64,000 nucleotides of DNA from Galdieria sulphuraria (taxonomy: Eukaryota; Rhodophyta; Bangiophyceae; Galdieriales; Galdieriaceae). A program made the translations under genes and the position numbers. Each line of letters starts with the position of its first letter. The stretch's first letter is position 1. The notes beneath the pieces are model-generated. The model saw only the letters and a list, made by a program, of their open reading frames with translations, searched no databases and was not told where the DNA came from. Shown here one piece after another: positions 32,155 through 44,087 of this stretch. The stretch lies in contig NW_005178445.1 in the NCBI RefSeq assembly GCF_000341285.1, positions 98,789-162,788 of the forward strand, read 5' to 3'.

Positions 32155-34002
32155 ATGCGAAGTTTTCTGGACTCCACCAGTTTTTTAGGACAAGAAAGTC
32201 CTATTCAGTCATCTTATAGTTTCTTTAGTTGCAGCAGTAGTCATTCTGCGTATTTTTGCAGAGAAAGTAAGAGGAGTCTTTTATTTTCAAGCAAGAAAAG
32301 TTGGGGAGTTGCTAGAGTTTCAAGGTTTTCTCGCGCAACTCCCTTCGCTTCTACAGCTCCAGATCAGGATGCAGCAAGTTTTCGGGAGAAAGAGCCTACT
32401 GGAACCAAGTGGAAGTTGCACTTGCCGTTGAAGTTTCTCTCTTTTCTTTTTGGTAGAGGTAACAGAATGAAGGACTTTGAAACGTGGAATTTGGAAGAAA
32501 GTGACGCGGATTTCCAAAAAGTTTTTATGAATTCGTTTTCGAGACCTGGTTTTATGAGGCCAGTCACAGAGGATGTTTCGAAAAGAATTATGCTTAGAAA
32601 TGTGGGACGAATTCGTTCCATTCGTCCTTGTAGCATTTCAGAAGATATTTTGCTCGTTACTGTTGAGAGAGAAACAGTTAATGCTAGTCAGAATTGGATG
32701 CACGAGCGACCTGGTCAGTTTGTCCAAATTAGCGGCAAGCCCTCTCATGCGAGCTGTTCATCCATGGCAGTTATTGCTTCTGCACCATTTTTTGTGGATA
32801 ATTCGAATGTAATTGAACTTGTTATCAGTAAGCAAAGTGACCCTTGCAAGCTTTCAAAGAAAATTGGAGAACAAGTTTTTCTAAGTCCCATTATGGGTCA
32901 TGGACTGGATTATGTATATCCTAGCAAGTCAGAGAGACTTTATGTTTTCGTAGATTGTCCACAAGGTATGGCAGCTGTTAGGTCTTTTTTGAAGTGGCAT
33001 CTTTTTCGAGCAATGTCCGGCACGGGAACTTATCGAACCACCCAAGTGACTGTATTTTACGAGGCTCCAAACAGTACTTTTATGGCTTTTTTGTCCGACT
33101 TTCGTGATTGGAATGTTTTTGGTGTTGAAGTAGTACCAGTTTTGGATTGCAGTTTGAAAGATTTTGTGCCCAGTTACTTGAATTCGAAGTCTTTTCATTC
33201 ATTAACAGTTTCTTCTATTTTTGCTGTTGCAAGTGATAGAACTGCAAATTTTCTACAGAGTTTACTGCTTTGTCATGGTGTAAAGTTGTCATTTATGCAG
33301 TCACTTACCCAGGAAAGGCTGGAAAGAGAGTTTACGGAATTCAAGAAGCTTGACCACTTTCAAGAGGCTGAGGATAGTTATTTGGAAATGGAAAGAGAAA
33401 TGTTTGAGGAGAAAATGTGGAATACTTGGAAGCAGCAACGGGAAGGGATGTGGTCTGAATTTGTAGAAAGGCGTCATATGAGAGAGACAAGCAGACCGTC
33501 AGCAAGCGATGAAAAAGAGTTATGGGACGATTGGTTCTCTCGAAACAGTGAAAGTTGGAAAGACAGCATTTGGGACGAACATATGTGGCAACAGTATTGG
33601 AGTACTTGGAAGGACGAACGTGAGTCATGGTTTCATTCAGGTTCGTTCAACACGAGAGACTTTGGAGGTCCTGGCAGCTACAGCAAGACAGGTTATGGAT
33701 ATCACGATCCATCTTATGCATCGGGCTGGGATACTGAGAGTTTCTCAGCCAATTCTAGTTATTCTGATGATTCTAGTTCCATTGGAAGTTTCTCATCAGA
33801 TAGTTATTTTGACCCTTATGCAATACTCGAAATTAGCAATGGTGCTTCTATAAGTGAAGTGAAGCGGGCTTATCGACAACAGGCACTTCGATGGCATCCT
33901 GACTTGAATAAGGATAATTTGGAGCTTTCAAAGAGGAGAATGCAACAAGTTATTTTGGCTTATCAAATCGTAAAGGAAGAATATAGGCATCGTTGTAGAT
34001 AG
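32155..34002 (+). CDS. Plastid FNR-like (pKIWI502-type) protein fused to a J domain
   Basis: A single exon encodes 615 aa. The first ~80 residues are Ser/Phe/Arg-rich, like a plastid transit peptide. Residues about 150-350 look like the ferredoxin-reductase fold of the plant protein pKIWI502: a FAD-binding barrel (HERPGQFVQISG, then SPIMGHGLDYV) and an NAD-type lobe (TQVTVFYEAPN, DWNVFGVEVVPVLD). Classic NADP-binding residues are poorly conserved, so reductase activity is uncertain. Residues about 400-500 are rich in Trp, Glu and Arg (MWNTWKQQREGMW, WDDWF, WQQYWSTWKDERESW). The C-terminus is a J domain (DPYAILEIS, RAYRQQALRWHPDLNK) with the HPD tripeptide that activates Hsp70. The fusion suggests a plastid co-chaperone acting with a flavoprotein-like module. 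It is a single open frame, so the fusion is not a splicing guess. Confidence 0.85.
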   Translation: MRSFLDSTSFLGQESPIQSSYSFFSCSSSHSAYFCRESKRSLLFSSKKSWGVARVSRFSRATPFASTAPDQDAASFREKEPTGTKWKLHLPLKFLSFLFGRGNRMKDFETWNLEESDADFQKVFMNSFSRPGFMRPVTEDVSKRIMLRNVGRIRSIRPCSISEDILLVTVERETVNASQNWMHERPGQFVQISGKPSHASCSSMAVIASAPFFVDNSNVIELVISKQSDPCKLSKKIGEQVFLSPIMGHGLDYVYPSKSERLYVFVDCPQGMAAVRSFLKWHLFRAMSGTGTYRTTQVTVFYEAPNSTFMAFLSDFRDWNVFGVEVVPVLDCSLKDFVPSYLNSKSFHSLTVSSIFAVASDRTANFLQSLLLCHGVKLSFMQSLTQERLEREFTEFKKLDHFQEAEDSYLEMEREMFEEKMWNTWKQQREGMWSEFVERRHMRETSRPSASDEKELWDDWFSRNSESWKDSIWDEHMWQQYWSTWKDERESWFHSGSFNTRDFGGPGSYSKTGYGYHDPSYASGWDTESFSANSSYSDDSSSIGSFSSDSYFDPYAILEISNGASISEVKRAYRQQALRWHPDLNKDNLELSKRRMQQVILAYQIVKEEYRHRCR

Positions 34003-34208
34003 TGTCGTTTGACAATGAAGAATGATCATGTGTATGTAGTCGTTATACATACATACTTATCATGATAGGGAAACGTTTATATTTGTTCAAAGACATTGGG
34101 ATGGGAAGTTTTACGGGATATATAATTGTTTGATGTGAAAATTGGGTTTCCGGTAAATAATAAATTTTTCTCGTAAGTCAAAAAGTAATCCATTCGTTCA
34201 TTGATATC

Positions 34209-37200
34209 TTATAATATACCATTGGTGTAAAATTGATATCGATCATATTGTCTTGTTCTCCAGTTATCCACACTTTCGTCAATCAAAGATAACATATGAT
34301 GAATGCATTCATTTTCCAACAAACCCAAACAAAACCTTTGTCGAAAGGATTCCAACACACTATGGCCACCATGCATACAAGGAATCTTTGTTCCTTCGAT
34401 CATGATTTCAACCAAAGTTGTTAACTTTTCGTGATGCTTTCTAGCTGCTAAGAAACCTTGCACCATCAGTTCTCGAAAATACTGAAATGCTTCACTATGA
34501 GTACCTCCCATCACATCAACAAACTCCGCAGTTAGCTTGAATGGAGCAGACTCAAAACGAATGGAACCAGGAGAGTTGCCCAACATGAAACCAAAGTCGA
34601 TATGGATGACTCGTCCTTGTGAATCCAACATAATATTTCCATTATGTCGATCTTTGATTTGAAGAAGATAGCAAACCAATGAATAACCAGCCATACTTTC
34701 TACAAAGTTTCTTTGAGCTCTTCTGAATCTTTTGCTGTCCTTTCCCCCGTAAACTCTTTCAAAATAGTCCAAAAGAGTGACAAAGTTGGGAGTTCTTTTC
34801 TTTAGGGCATGCAAGGACACAGCATCAGGCAATGTTTCAACCAAACCCGAATCAGCACTTAAACAAACCACAGTGAAAGGTCGAACCCACAATTCCAAAT
34901 CCTCTTCAACAAAGATATTCCGAAATTGTGCAATGAGCTGAACTGCTAGTTGTTCTTGACGAAGATCATCACCAGCTTTTACTATGAAGGATGCCAACTT
35001 CCAACCAGAAAAGTGACCAAAAGGAGAAGCCTAAATCGTACTATCATTTGCTTTTACAATAAAATGCTGTCGTCCACTTACTTTGCGGATTCTTTCGGCT
35101 TTCCAGTGCCAAATTTCACCATAAACAGCTAACAATGCGGCATCACGAGAAATAATAGAATCTGGATCTTCCAAATCTTCCTTTCCACTTTCTACATACT
35201 CTTCCATGTTGACTGCGGTAACAGAATTCCCATAAACTGCGTTTCGTACATGTTCCTTTTGTTTACTGCTCGGTGTCGTTGAAGATTCCACACTTCCACT
35301 TCTTGTTTCCTTTGATGAAGGAGGCGTTTCTTCACTTGACAAAGTTCTTTTCCTTGCAATATGACTTGCAATATGTGGACTTTCCATTACAGCTACAATA
35401 TCTTTGTCATCATTCTCTTCATAGTCGTCCACAAGCATATGTTCAAAAAATACATATTGACTACAACATAACATATTGGTCTCCACCACTTCAACGAATA
35501 CCAGGAAAGGAACTCTAGTTCGAGTGGGAAAAACGATAGTCTCTTCAGGAACAAAACGAAGTATACGTAGCACTCTTGAAACAGCTCTTGCAATAGGAAG
35601 ATGTAAACTGCGTAATGCTACTGCTCTTCCTTGTTGTGCAAGCCATTCCAAGGAAGGAAGCTGAGGTGGCGGCTTTAAGGGTGATGGATGTGATTCCAAA
35701 CCAGACATGCCTATGAAACAAATCATAAAAAAATCTCGATAAATGAAAATACTCACGTCTTAAGAACAGTTCATTGATACGGTCCAATCCACGCTGAATG
35801 AAACTATATCTTTTGTCCGAAGGGGCATCTCTTGCTGCTGAAGAGAGACGGACCAACTGTTTTACAAAAACAAGACCATCATTGAAATAGTCGAATCTTT
35901 CCTGTTTCGAAGCCAACATAGCTTTGAGCTCAGGAGACAGTTGATTGGTTGATTCACTTCTCGTATCAAGCACCTTATTGGGCTTCACACAAGAATCATC
36001 CACTTTTTCCATTCCAAAAGAGTTCGACACTTTTAGCTCTTCCATCCCTATCTTTTGATACTCAATAATATTGCTAACCTCCTCATCATGCGAGGTTTCA
36101 CCGATATCGATGATACCCGATGCTTTTCTACAAAGAGAAAGGGCGTCATTCATACTCAGAGCTGCTTCAAAATATTCTTCCGACAAAATGAAACCCGTCT
36201 CAAGCCAATCTTGCTTCAACAGTAAATTTCTTTCCACTCTATACAACAAGTCCTCAACAAGTTCACGCATTTGTTGTGATATTAATTCATCCAACTGTAT
36301 GTCATCCTTAACGATTGAGCTGCTTTCTTCCTCCTTCCTATCTTGAGCTCTGTTGAGGTGATTAGCCGAGCTTGGCATCTTCGGGGGCTTCGTTCGATTC
36401 CCAAAGTGGTTCATAACAGACAAATGACTCGATTTCTTTTCAGGAGTGGAACTTGATGAGGCTCCCGAAATATTCTCTTGCCGTAAATACAACTCTTCGT
36501 GTTTCTTTTCCTTGAAACGAGGAGAACTATTCAGTGAGCGACTGGCTTCAGAATGGAAAGAACCAAGACTGGATATATCACTGACTCTACTTCTGTGAAA
36601 GGGTTCCGGTTCCGAGTTTGAACGTGAACGTGTTGTGCCCTTTAGGATATCGTTTGCAGACAACGAGGGATGCAAATCCTTTGTAAGTAGTGACTCCTCG
36701 TTGTAAGGCGCTGGGAGAGACGTAGACTGGTAGTAACCGTTTACAGCAGCAGTTTCACAAAGTGTGCGCAACTGTTGAACCCTTGGAAGCCTTTCTCTAT
36801 GACAGTCTTCGCAAGCAGCTTGCAAAAACCAGTATACCTTGAAATAACTTGAGTTTGGAACTCAACAACTTCCTTGAAACTAACCTGAAGTGCAAAGTGC
36901 ATAGATTGTGCGCACTTATCCATAACAAACTTCTCAAGTGCTACAGAATCTTGAGCATGATGAACCAACAAGTTGCTAGAGATGGAGAAAGGTAAAAGAA
37001 GCTTCTTTGGTGAACTTTGGATTCAAAGCTTACCATAGCTGCGGAAGATATAATTCTAAGTCTTCGTCTGATAGTTTGTACAATTCATTACACAAATAGT
37101 CATGAACTCCTCTAGAGCTCCTATAGCGATATAAATAGGTCACCGCCATCCAGGCATCGAAAAAATCTGAGCGGAATAAACGTAATAACCAACCCATCGA

Positions 37201-37305
37201 AAGGTCACTTGAAGAGCGTCCTCTCTTCTTTTCAGTATCATTATTCCTAGACACTTGAGGCAGCTCTTTGTCGAGGTCTCGCACAATGAAAGCTGTTGGG
37301 TCCAT
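34209..37305 (-). CDS. PI4KB: Phosphatidylinositol 4-kinase beta type
   Basis: PI4K beta makes PI4P on Golgi and related membranes for vesicle traffic and lipid transfer. Five exons joined by introns of 58, 47, 46 and 51 nt (36976-37033, 36838-36884, 35711-35756, 35031-35081) give 964 aa. The helical lipid-kinase-unique domain at the N-terminus has DYLCNELYKLSDEDLELYLPQL and SMHFALQVYWFLQAACED. A long serine-rich middle holds low-complexity linker. The kinase domain has SPFGHFSGWKLASFIVKAG, catalytic loop IKDRHNGNIML and activation loop HIDFGFMLGNSPG. The C-terminus LIDESVDNWRTRQYDRYQFYTNGIL is the usual end. All key catalytic residues are present. Confidence 0.93.
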
Positions 37306-37500
37306 TTCCTCACAGTTTCAAGCCCATAAAAAGCTAGTCCCAAGATACAAAATAGTTGTTGGAAGTATTCTCTTTTCAGTTTCCAGTTTGTGTCTTTACC
37401 GATTTATGCAAGTACAGAAACGATAGCTTGGAGACCAACTTGAGTTTCGTTGGTAAAGTCAAAAGGAATCAATTCTTTGAGGAGAATCTTTCTCTATACG

Positions 37501-39026
37501 ATGTTGTCAAGATTGTGGACTTTGCAGTGTTATGAAAGGTATTCAAGTATCAAGACTTTTAGGAAACCGTATAGTATTTCCAACAATAAAGCTGCTGCTT
37601 TTGTGTTTGATATTGATGGAGTTTTGATAAGAGGGAAACAAGTACTTGATCCTGGTAGTGTTGAGTCTTGTCTCAAAAAGTCATTTCATTTACTTTTGGA
37701 TAGCTAAGAAGGCTCTGTTCGAATTGTATAAAATGTATAATAGAAAAAAGTTTCCTATAGCTTTTCTTACCAACGGAGGAGGGTGTACCGAGACAGAGAA
37801 AGCAAGGTCGGGACAGTCTGATGGGCAACCTTTTTTTAAAACAGTGCTGATGAGGAATAGGCAGCTTTCTGAGTGGTTCAATCTGCCTATCCAAAATGAT
37901 CAAATTGTTTTGAGCCATACTCCTCTGAGAGAGCTTTCTGCAAAGGTTAGGAGAGATAGAGACGTGGTTCTTTGTAACTGACTAGTTGCAAGTATAACGA
38001 AAAGGATTGGGCGGTCGTTTGTGTGGGAAGAGGGCATCCAGACTTTGTTGCTTCTAGTTATGGCTTTCGTAATGTTATTCCCATTGAGGAGATTGGGAGA
38101 CTTGAACCTAGTGTATGTGCTGAAAAGGAGTTGTAGACAAACTGATTCTCAAGACTTAGGCTACTCCTTTTTGTGACTATGAAAAAGTTTCCAAAAGGAC
38201 TAACTGGGACCAACAAGCCTTGTATAAACCAATAGGGGGTATTCTGGTAACTTGTTTTTTGTCTTGCTGTTCCAAGTACAACTATTTCCTATGTGCGTAT
38301 AGGTTATGTCCGATTCAACCGATTGGGGTCGAGATATCCAAATTATTTGTGATATTTTGCAATCGAATAGTCGTGTTGTATTTTCGACACAAGAAGAGGT
38401 TGGAAGAGAAATGGAGAAACATCATAAAAGTGTTGAATAGAGTTTGAATAGGTTCAAGTTTATTTCACCAATCCAGATTTTATATGGGCTAATGAGTTTC
38501 CTTTTCCTCGGTGAGTTTGGATACTTATTGATTCAAGGTTAAGGTATATCTTTAGTTTCGGGCAAGGTGCGTTTCGGTTAGCTTTAGAGAAAATATATCA
38601 GGAACTAGTCGGAAAACCTCTTCCATATATTCAATATGGTAAACCTTGTGCTGTACAATATCGGTAATAATAAGTGCTTTGACTGCTTTGCTTATTGAGT
38701 TCTTGTTGAATTAGTTTTATGGAAGATTTGTTAAGGAAACAGGCTATTTCGCAAGGTTACACAGATTTGGAAGTTATTTATGCGATTGGCGATAATCCTG
38801 CCGCTGATATTCGAGGTGCTAGAAATGCTGGGAAACCGTGGATTCCAATATTAGTCAAAACAGGTATAAAGGAGGTAAAATGTCTCCATTATCAAGTTTA
38901 TAGTGTTATGTAGGTTGCTTTTCTACAAATGACGGGGATAACGATCCAAACGACCCTGCAGACTATGTATTCCAAGATGTGAATGAAGCCATATCGACTT
39001 TGGTTCAAAAACTATCTTCTTCTTGA
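37501..39026 (+). CDS. CECR5-like HAD-superfamily hydrolase, mitochondrial
   Basis: The protein belongs to the CECR5/HDHD5 group of HAD phosphatases (class IIA). Ten exons separated by nine introns of 45-56 nt give 359 aa. The HAD nucleophile motif is FDIDGVLIRG, followed by FLTNGGGCTETEKA and SHTPLREL. Later exons have STDWGRDIQIICD, VYFTNPDFIW, the cap region and YIQYGKP, and motif IV GDNPAADIRGARNAG. The N-terminus (MLSRLWTLQCYERYSS) is a plausible mitochondrial presequence. The catalytic Asp pair is intact. The frame also opens slightly upstream, but 37501 is the first ATG. The physiological substrate of this family is not well established. Confidence 0.85.
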
Positions 39027-39053
39027 TAATAAAATACTTCAAGTTTTTTGTCT

Positions 39054-39940
39054 TCATTCCTGACGTTCTCTATAGTGTTCGAGCTGCTTCAAAAGTTGTG
39101 ACAACAAACCTTCACAGACGTCTAGCTGTTCGCTGTCCAACTCATATACTTTTAGTATTTCTGCATATGGACCTTCTAACTTTCCTATCGCAAGTAGCCA
39201 ATACCTTACTTCAGACTCTATTTCTAAACAACGCAGGGAGCTTGATAATAGTGAGGCACGTGTTTTAGCTAATTTGGCAAGCTCCTCTTGTTCCTCATCC
39301 TCTATTCTTCTATAATAGAGTTCATCTGCAGCAACTTTTATCAGTTCCCTAATAAGATATCTAGGAAGCAATCTAGTAGAACGGTGCAAAACCACAGAGA
39401 GACTACAAACATAAGAGAAAACAAACACAACAGACAACTCTAGACAAACCTTGGAAAGGGTCTCTTATCAGCCATGACAAGAGTTTTATCTCTCAGGTAG
39501 ATAAACAGAAAACTCTGTACTCCATAAAACTGATCTAATGAGAATCGCAACAGATATAAAGAGTGTGTATCGCTAGGATGATGTTGTATGTGATGCAAAA
39601 GTGTAAAAGTATGTGCGATTTGTTCCCAATAATATGAAGTTACCAAGTCTTCTTCATCAGGTAAGACTTGTTTGGTTTGCCACGGCAACAGGTCCATTTC
39701 TATGTTGAGAGGTGAAACTCTTCCAAATCCCTCACACTTGCGCACTATAAGTGGTTTCCAACAATGGCAAGGTATTTTTGCAAGTATATTTCTTCTTCTT
39801 GTGAAGGTTACTGGTCTAAGATCCCACCAACCTGCTACAACTTTACATATAAAGGATGCCATCAAATTGCTTATATACTTGCCAATCGTGAGACAGACGA
39901 TTCTATCTTTTGATGATTTGATGAAGCGTTCAAGTGGCAT
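39054..39940 (-). CDS. Unrecognised basic-to-acidic protein
   Basis: I do not recognise this protein. Two exons (39940-39450 and 39402-39054, 47-nt intron) give 279 aa. The first half is hydrophobic and aromatic with His-rich HHIQHHPSDTH. The second half is helical and charged (RRIEDEEQEELAKLAKTR, ending KQLEHYRERQE) and may form a coiled coil. There is no clear signal peptide or membrane segment. The stop is 27 bp from the convergent CECR5 stop. A short upstream frame ending at 39953 might be part of a longer N-terminus. Confidence 0.55.
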
Positions 39941-40735
39941 CGATGTTAAAAGTCAGTCTTTTGGCTGTAGGGCTCTTTTAAGAATTTTCGAACGCACAAG
40001 GTTGAAACTAGCAGTGCTAGTCATACAAAAACAGTGAATACACAATGCCGCAAATAAGACTATCTCAAAAGATAGTGTCACGACAGATACCTTGCAAATG
40101 GCTATGTGTTTGTGTTTCAATGTGTATGATACTTGTTTGCTAGCAAGAAACAAAAATTCCCTATTCAAGCCTTTTAGAAATCAACGACAGTACTCTATGC
40201 TGAACAAAGTTGTTGCACTGATTTGAGAAAGGATTGGATCAGAAAGGGAAAGGCCATTGAAGTACCTGAAGATAAGGAAAAGAACAAAATTTGGCTATGT
40301 TCAGAAGAAAACTCTTCCTAATATTCTCAGTAAGACAGAGGAAACAAGTCTTCTTTGTTCGAAAGTTGTAGAAATTTTTTACTACTATAAAATTCACTTG
40401 CAATAAAAAAACTTTTGGAAAATGCTATTTTGAGTCAGAAGCTTCTAGCAGAATTGCGTCTTACACAATAAACCATCCAAATGAAAAGTCATTCAGAGAG
40501 AAGGCGTTCCATAAAGGGTCGCGGAACTGTCTCTTAAAGGGACATTTTTCATCTACCTCAAAAATGCATCATTCCCAATGTTAATTAAAAATTCCAACTA
40601 TATCATGCTGAACCGTTCCTCATCCAAATCAACGTCAAGTTGCGATGCATCTATTACGAAAGGTTCAAAGACGAACGAAACCTCGCAGTTAAATATTGGT
40701 TCGTATACAACTACTTCAAAATTTCTTTGCATCTA
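39941..40735. other. Divergent intergenic region
   Basis: This 795-bp gap lies between the unknown gene and the EVH1 gene. It holds only a short minus-strand frame (39953-40168) with no recognisable domain and AT-rich sequence, probably the promoters of the two flanking genes. Confidence 0.5.
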
Positions 40736-42195
40736 ATGAGTTCTGAAGAACATTTTGTTCACCAAATTCTAGGTGAAAACTGCTCCGTTTTAGGAGCTGT
40801 AACGACAAAGTAAAAAGAATGACTTTATACAAGAACTACTCTTTACCATTTCATTAGGGCAATCTATCAGGCAGTTTGTATTGAAGATAATATCGAATGG
40901 AAAATACTTGGCAATGAAGTAGGTATAGAATACCATTTGAACTTTTATTGATTCTGTAACAGGTTGTGGTTGCCTTATCTTGGGAACATAAGAGTTGCAC
41001 CGACCAATCGAAAAGAGCTCATTTTCATGGCATACTTGTTTCCACAGGAAGAATAATTGTTGAAGAATATATCTCTGACAATTCTGTATATGAAGTTTTT
41101 TCGAACACATTTCATGCTTATAGAACAAACCAATTGCAGGTGAATTCTGTCTTTGGCATTCACTTTGCATCATCCACGGATGCACAGTACCTTGCAGAAG
41201 TCTTTGATAATGTATTGGCTCTAGAATTGCACAGAAAGACTTGGTCTGTTGACATTGTTGCAGAACAACTTTTGAATCATAATTCAGATGCCTCAGGTTC
41301 CCATTTTACAGTAACTACTTCAAAATTACACAGAGATGAAACAAACCGCAGAGCAATAGATGAATCAAATCGTCGTGATTCGTCTCGTAAACAAAGGAGA
41401 CCGCTTTCATCTTCGTCGACGGTACATTCGGAGACCTCAAATGGTACTCGACATAACTGCCATCTCGAAAAAGGGCAAATTGATTCAGTCTGCCACCCAA
41501 ATCCTGATAGAGGTCTTCTCATTGAAAGCGACTCGAATGCCTTTCTACGACATCAGCAAACGACATCAGAACACAGCTGTCAACAAGAAATGGTTTTTCC
41601 AGTATCGCAACCAACATCAAACTTTGTTGATCAAAGTGTAATAACTTCAAAAAAAGACATCTCACTGGATAGACCATTTCCTTATGAACAGAGAAATTCA
41701 GTCGGACAATTGAGTCAAATTCCTATTGATATATCTCGATGTACAGTTTCGGAAAAATATTCGTTGAGGGGTTCGAGGCAAAGTTTCCAACTACAAAAAC
41801 ACGATATTTCTTTGCTATCAACAGCATGCAAGGCACATTCTAGCATCAGCATAGCGAGTAACAATTCAAACCAAGAAATGCAAGTAAATAACTCGAAGAA
41901 TGAGTCTGACACAAAGGTGGAATGCACTAGCTGTGTTTACAGCGAGGATAGCAACTCTTTTCAACAGACCATTTCCAGTTCAACTGGCAAAAGCAATCGA
42001 GTGACACAGAAACCAGAAACCAAGCTGCCACCACAAATTGTCTACGAAAACCTTCTGGTTGAGCTAAATCTAGTCTCACACGAAAAGATTCAAGAGTGCA
42101 TTCAAAGTATCCTTAGAGAAGGGCTCTCCAACAGGTCAACAAATAATTTTTGCAGGAGTCAAAAGTTGGCAAAGATTTTACATCAAAACAAATAG
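40736..42195 (+). CDS. EVH1/WH1-domain protein (Ena/VASP/WASP-type)
   Basis: EVH1/WH1 domains bind proline-rich ligands and place actin-regulating proteins. Three exons (40736-40809, 40858-40918, 40963-42195; introns 48 and 44 nt) give 455 aa. The N-terminal 130 residues match the fold: AIYQAVCIEDNIEWKIL, then EVFSNTFHAYRT and VFGIHFASSTDAQYLAEVF, the last closely like the VASP pattern 'VYGLNF..KEDA..F'. After it comes a Ser/Thr/Asn/Gln-rich low-complexity region of about 270 residues. A C-terminal helix (VYENLLVELNLVSHEKIQECIQ) might be an oligomerisation segment. There is no visible WCA or proline-rich module. Dcp1 is another EVH1 protein, but the fit is poorer. Confidence 0.7.
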
Positions 42196-43313
42196 GCAAT
42201 TAGCTTAGAAAGCAATCTTTATCTATTATGTTGCAAATTTTCTTTGAATATTCATGTTATCAAGTTAGATAAATACTTCTTGATTTCGATGTCTAGGTCG
42301 AAACCTATTACAATGTGCTTTACTAAGAAGTTAGGATTGAATTTTTCGTTGTATCAAGACAATATCTAAGTAGGCACCCAATAATTTGTCATTGAGAACA
42401 ATTTTAAGTGCAAATACCACACAAGCAACTTTTCTTTCTTTGGGGGAAATTATTCTGAAATTAGAAGAGTGTTTCTCAATATGGGAATATTATGGATGTG
42501 ATTATATTTGTCAACGAATGAATGGCTGATGGACTTATCTATTTCCTCGCATACAAGGTGACAGTTTTTAGATTCATATCTAAAGTTTCAAAGTAGCAAA
42601 CGATGCAAACTTGATGATTTCTTTTTCTCTTACCCACTTTCTTTTAGAATGCAGTTTCTTCCACTGAGTATAATTCTAGCTTCTTTAAAGTATTGACAGC
42701 TCTTTCATTCAATCTTTGAAATCAGAGCATCAATCAAACAACATGATTCTTAGGAAAATAAATAGAAAAGAGATGGGTCATTTCGCGCATCTGTTTTCGT
42801 ATAGAGCAAGGGTGCTTCTCACGAAATGAAAACTATTGGCGAAATAAATTCATTTCGGCATCGTTATACTTGCTTCATGTCGCTGTTTTTGATGTATTGT
42901 GGAATTTTTATTGAATTTCAACTGCAAGTTTTGTCGTAGACATCTTCTTGAGGCTATACTTGCATAGATAGGAACGATAAGAATTATTCTTCTATCTATG
43001 GAGCTGGGAACAATAACAATTCTACTTCAAAGAAGGGAAAATGTTGTGAAAATAGTGTTTCTGTTTGTGAGAATCGATTGTGTTGATAGGTTCAAGGTGA
43101 TTGAAAATTGTACAGTCATTTGAGTTTGAAGCAAACCGACATCTTACAAATTACCAGCTTTGCGGTCTGGTGGTTTCAAAACCGAAGAGTTGGTTTCATG
43201 CATCTCAAAATCGATCATTAAAATATCTGTTATACTATTTTTTATGGGCGGCTCAACTACCCCGAAACATGAACAAGGTTCTCGTTTGATTTAACTATCG
43301 ACAGGAATGTGGG
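42196..43313. other. Non-genic stretch
   Basis: No supported gene. Only one short + frame (43101-43289, 62 codons, no domain) and AT-rich sequence are seen. It contains the promoter-distal flank of the EVH1 gene. Confidence 0.5.
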
Positions 43314-44087
43314 TCACAAGTACAAAGAATCTCTCTTGGCCTTGTATCTTCTATGTTTGTTTTCCACTTGAGGCAAAATAACATTTTCAATATATTCCAC
43401 GGAACAATCGAAAGGAATAAGGAGCTGCAATGCAACTAATAGAGCAAATACTGAAGGTTCCGAATTATCCAATTGATTTTCTGATACCACAATTGCACAA
43501 CCGTATTGCTTTCCTATTTCCAATCGCGTCATCAAAGCTGCCGAAAGACCTGTAAGAGCTGCTGGTGCTTCCAATATGTAAGATAACAATGGGTGGAGAG
43601 AGGAGTCTTGCTTTGATTGGGAAGACAGACAGTACCTCGTAATATTGTTCTCCTCTGGAACAATTCCCATTTTGTAGCCAGGCATAGAGTCCAACACTAT
43701 CCAACGGCCAATTAGGAACGAATCCACCAAGAGGCAACCGATGCTATGTAAGTCATAACTTTCTGAAAAATCAACCAGAAAACCCAATAAGACAAAGCCT
43801 ACGCCTTCAATTTTGGAAAGATATAGCTTGAAAACTTCCATGTCTTCTCGAAAGATGGTGGCCCATAGGAAGCTTTCATTACCTTTCTCCACAAGCACTT
43901 GAACAACTTGACAACTCAAAATAGACGCGGCAACAACTACAGTAGAAGAAGAAGGAGCATTTAGGTCCCCACTTTTCTCCAATCGAAAGGGTACTTGTCT
44001 CTGTAAACAGGCTATATCCCAAAGGTCGTCTACTTCAGCTCTGCTTGGTCGAGTCCAGGGATCCACCAAGTCCAAGTAACGATTCAT
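43314..44087 (-). CDS. Putative proteasome assembly chaperone 1-like protein
   Basis: The 257-aa single exon starts at the ATG at 44087. The protein is hydrophobic and compact, with VLVEKGNESFLWATIF, a central FVLLGFLVDFS and a C-terminal APAALTGLSAALMTRLEIG followed by GCAIVVSEN and VFALLVALQLLIPF. A glycine-containing segment with small residues before a Ser/Thr-rich loop is seen in PAC1/PSMG1 (proteasome alpha-ring assembly chaperone). The resemblance is weak, so the assignment is a guess. The reading frame itself is well supported by length and lack of stops. Confidence 0.4.
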   Translation of the reverse strand: MNRYLDLVDPWTRPSRAEVDDLWDIACLQRQVPFRLEKSGDLNAPSSSTVVVAASILSCQVVQVLVEKGNESFLWATIFREDMEVFKLYLSKIEGVGFVLLGFLVDFSESYDLHSIGCLLVDSFLIGRWIVLDSMPGYKMGIVPEENNITRYCLSSQSKQDSSLHPLLSYILEAPAALTGLSAALMTRLEIGKQYGCAIVVSENQLDNSEPSVFALLVALQLLIPFDCSVEYIENVILPQVENKHRRYKAKRDSLYL

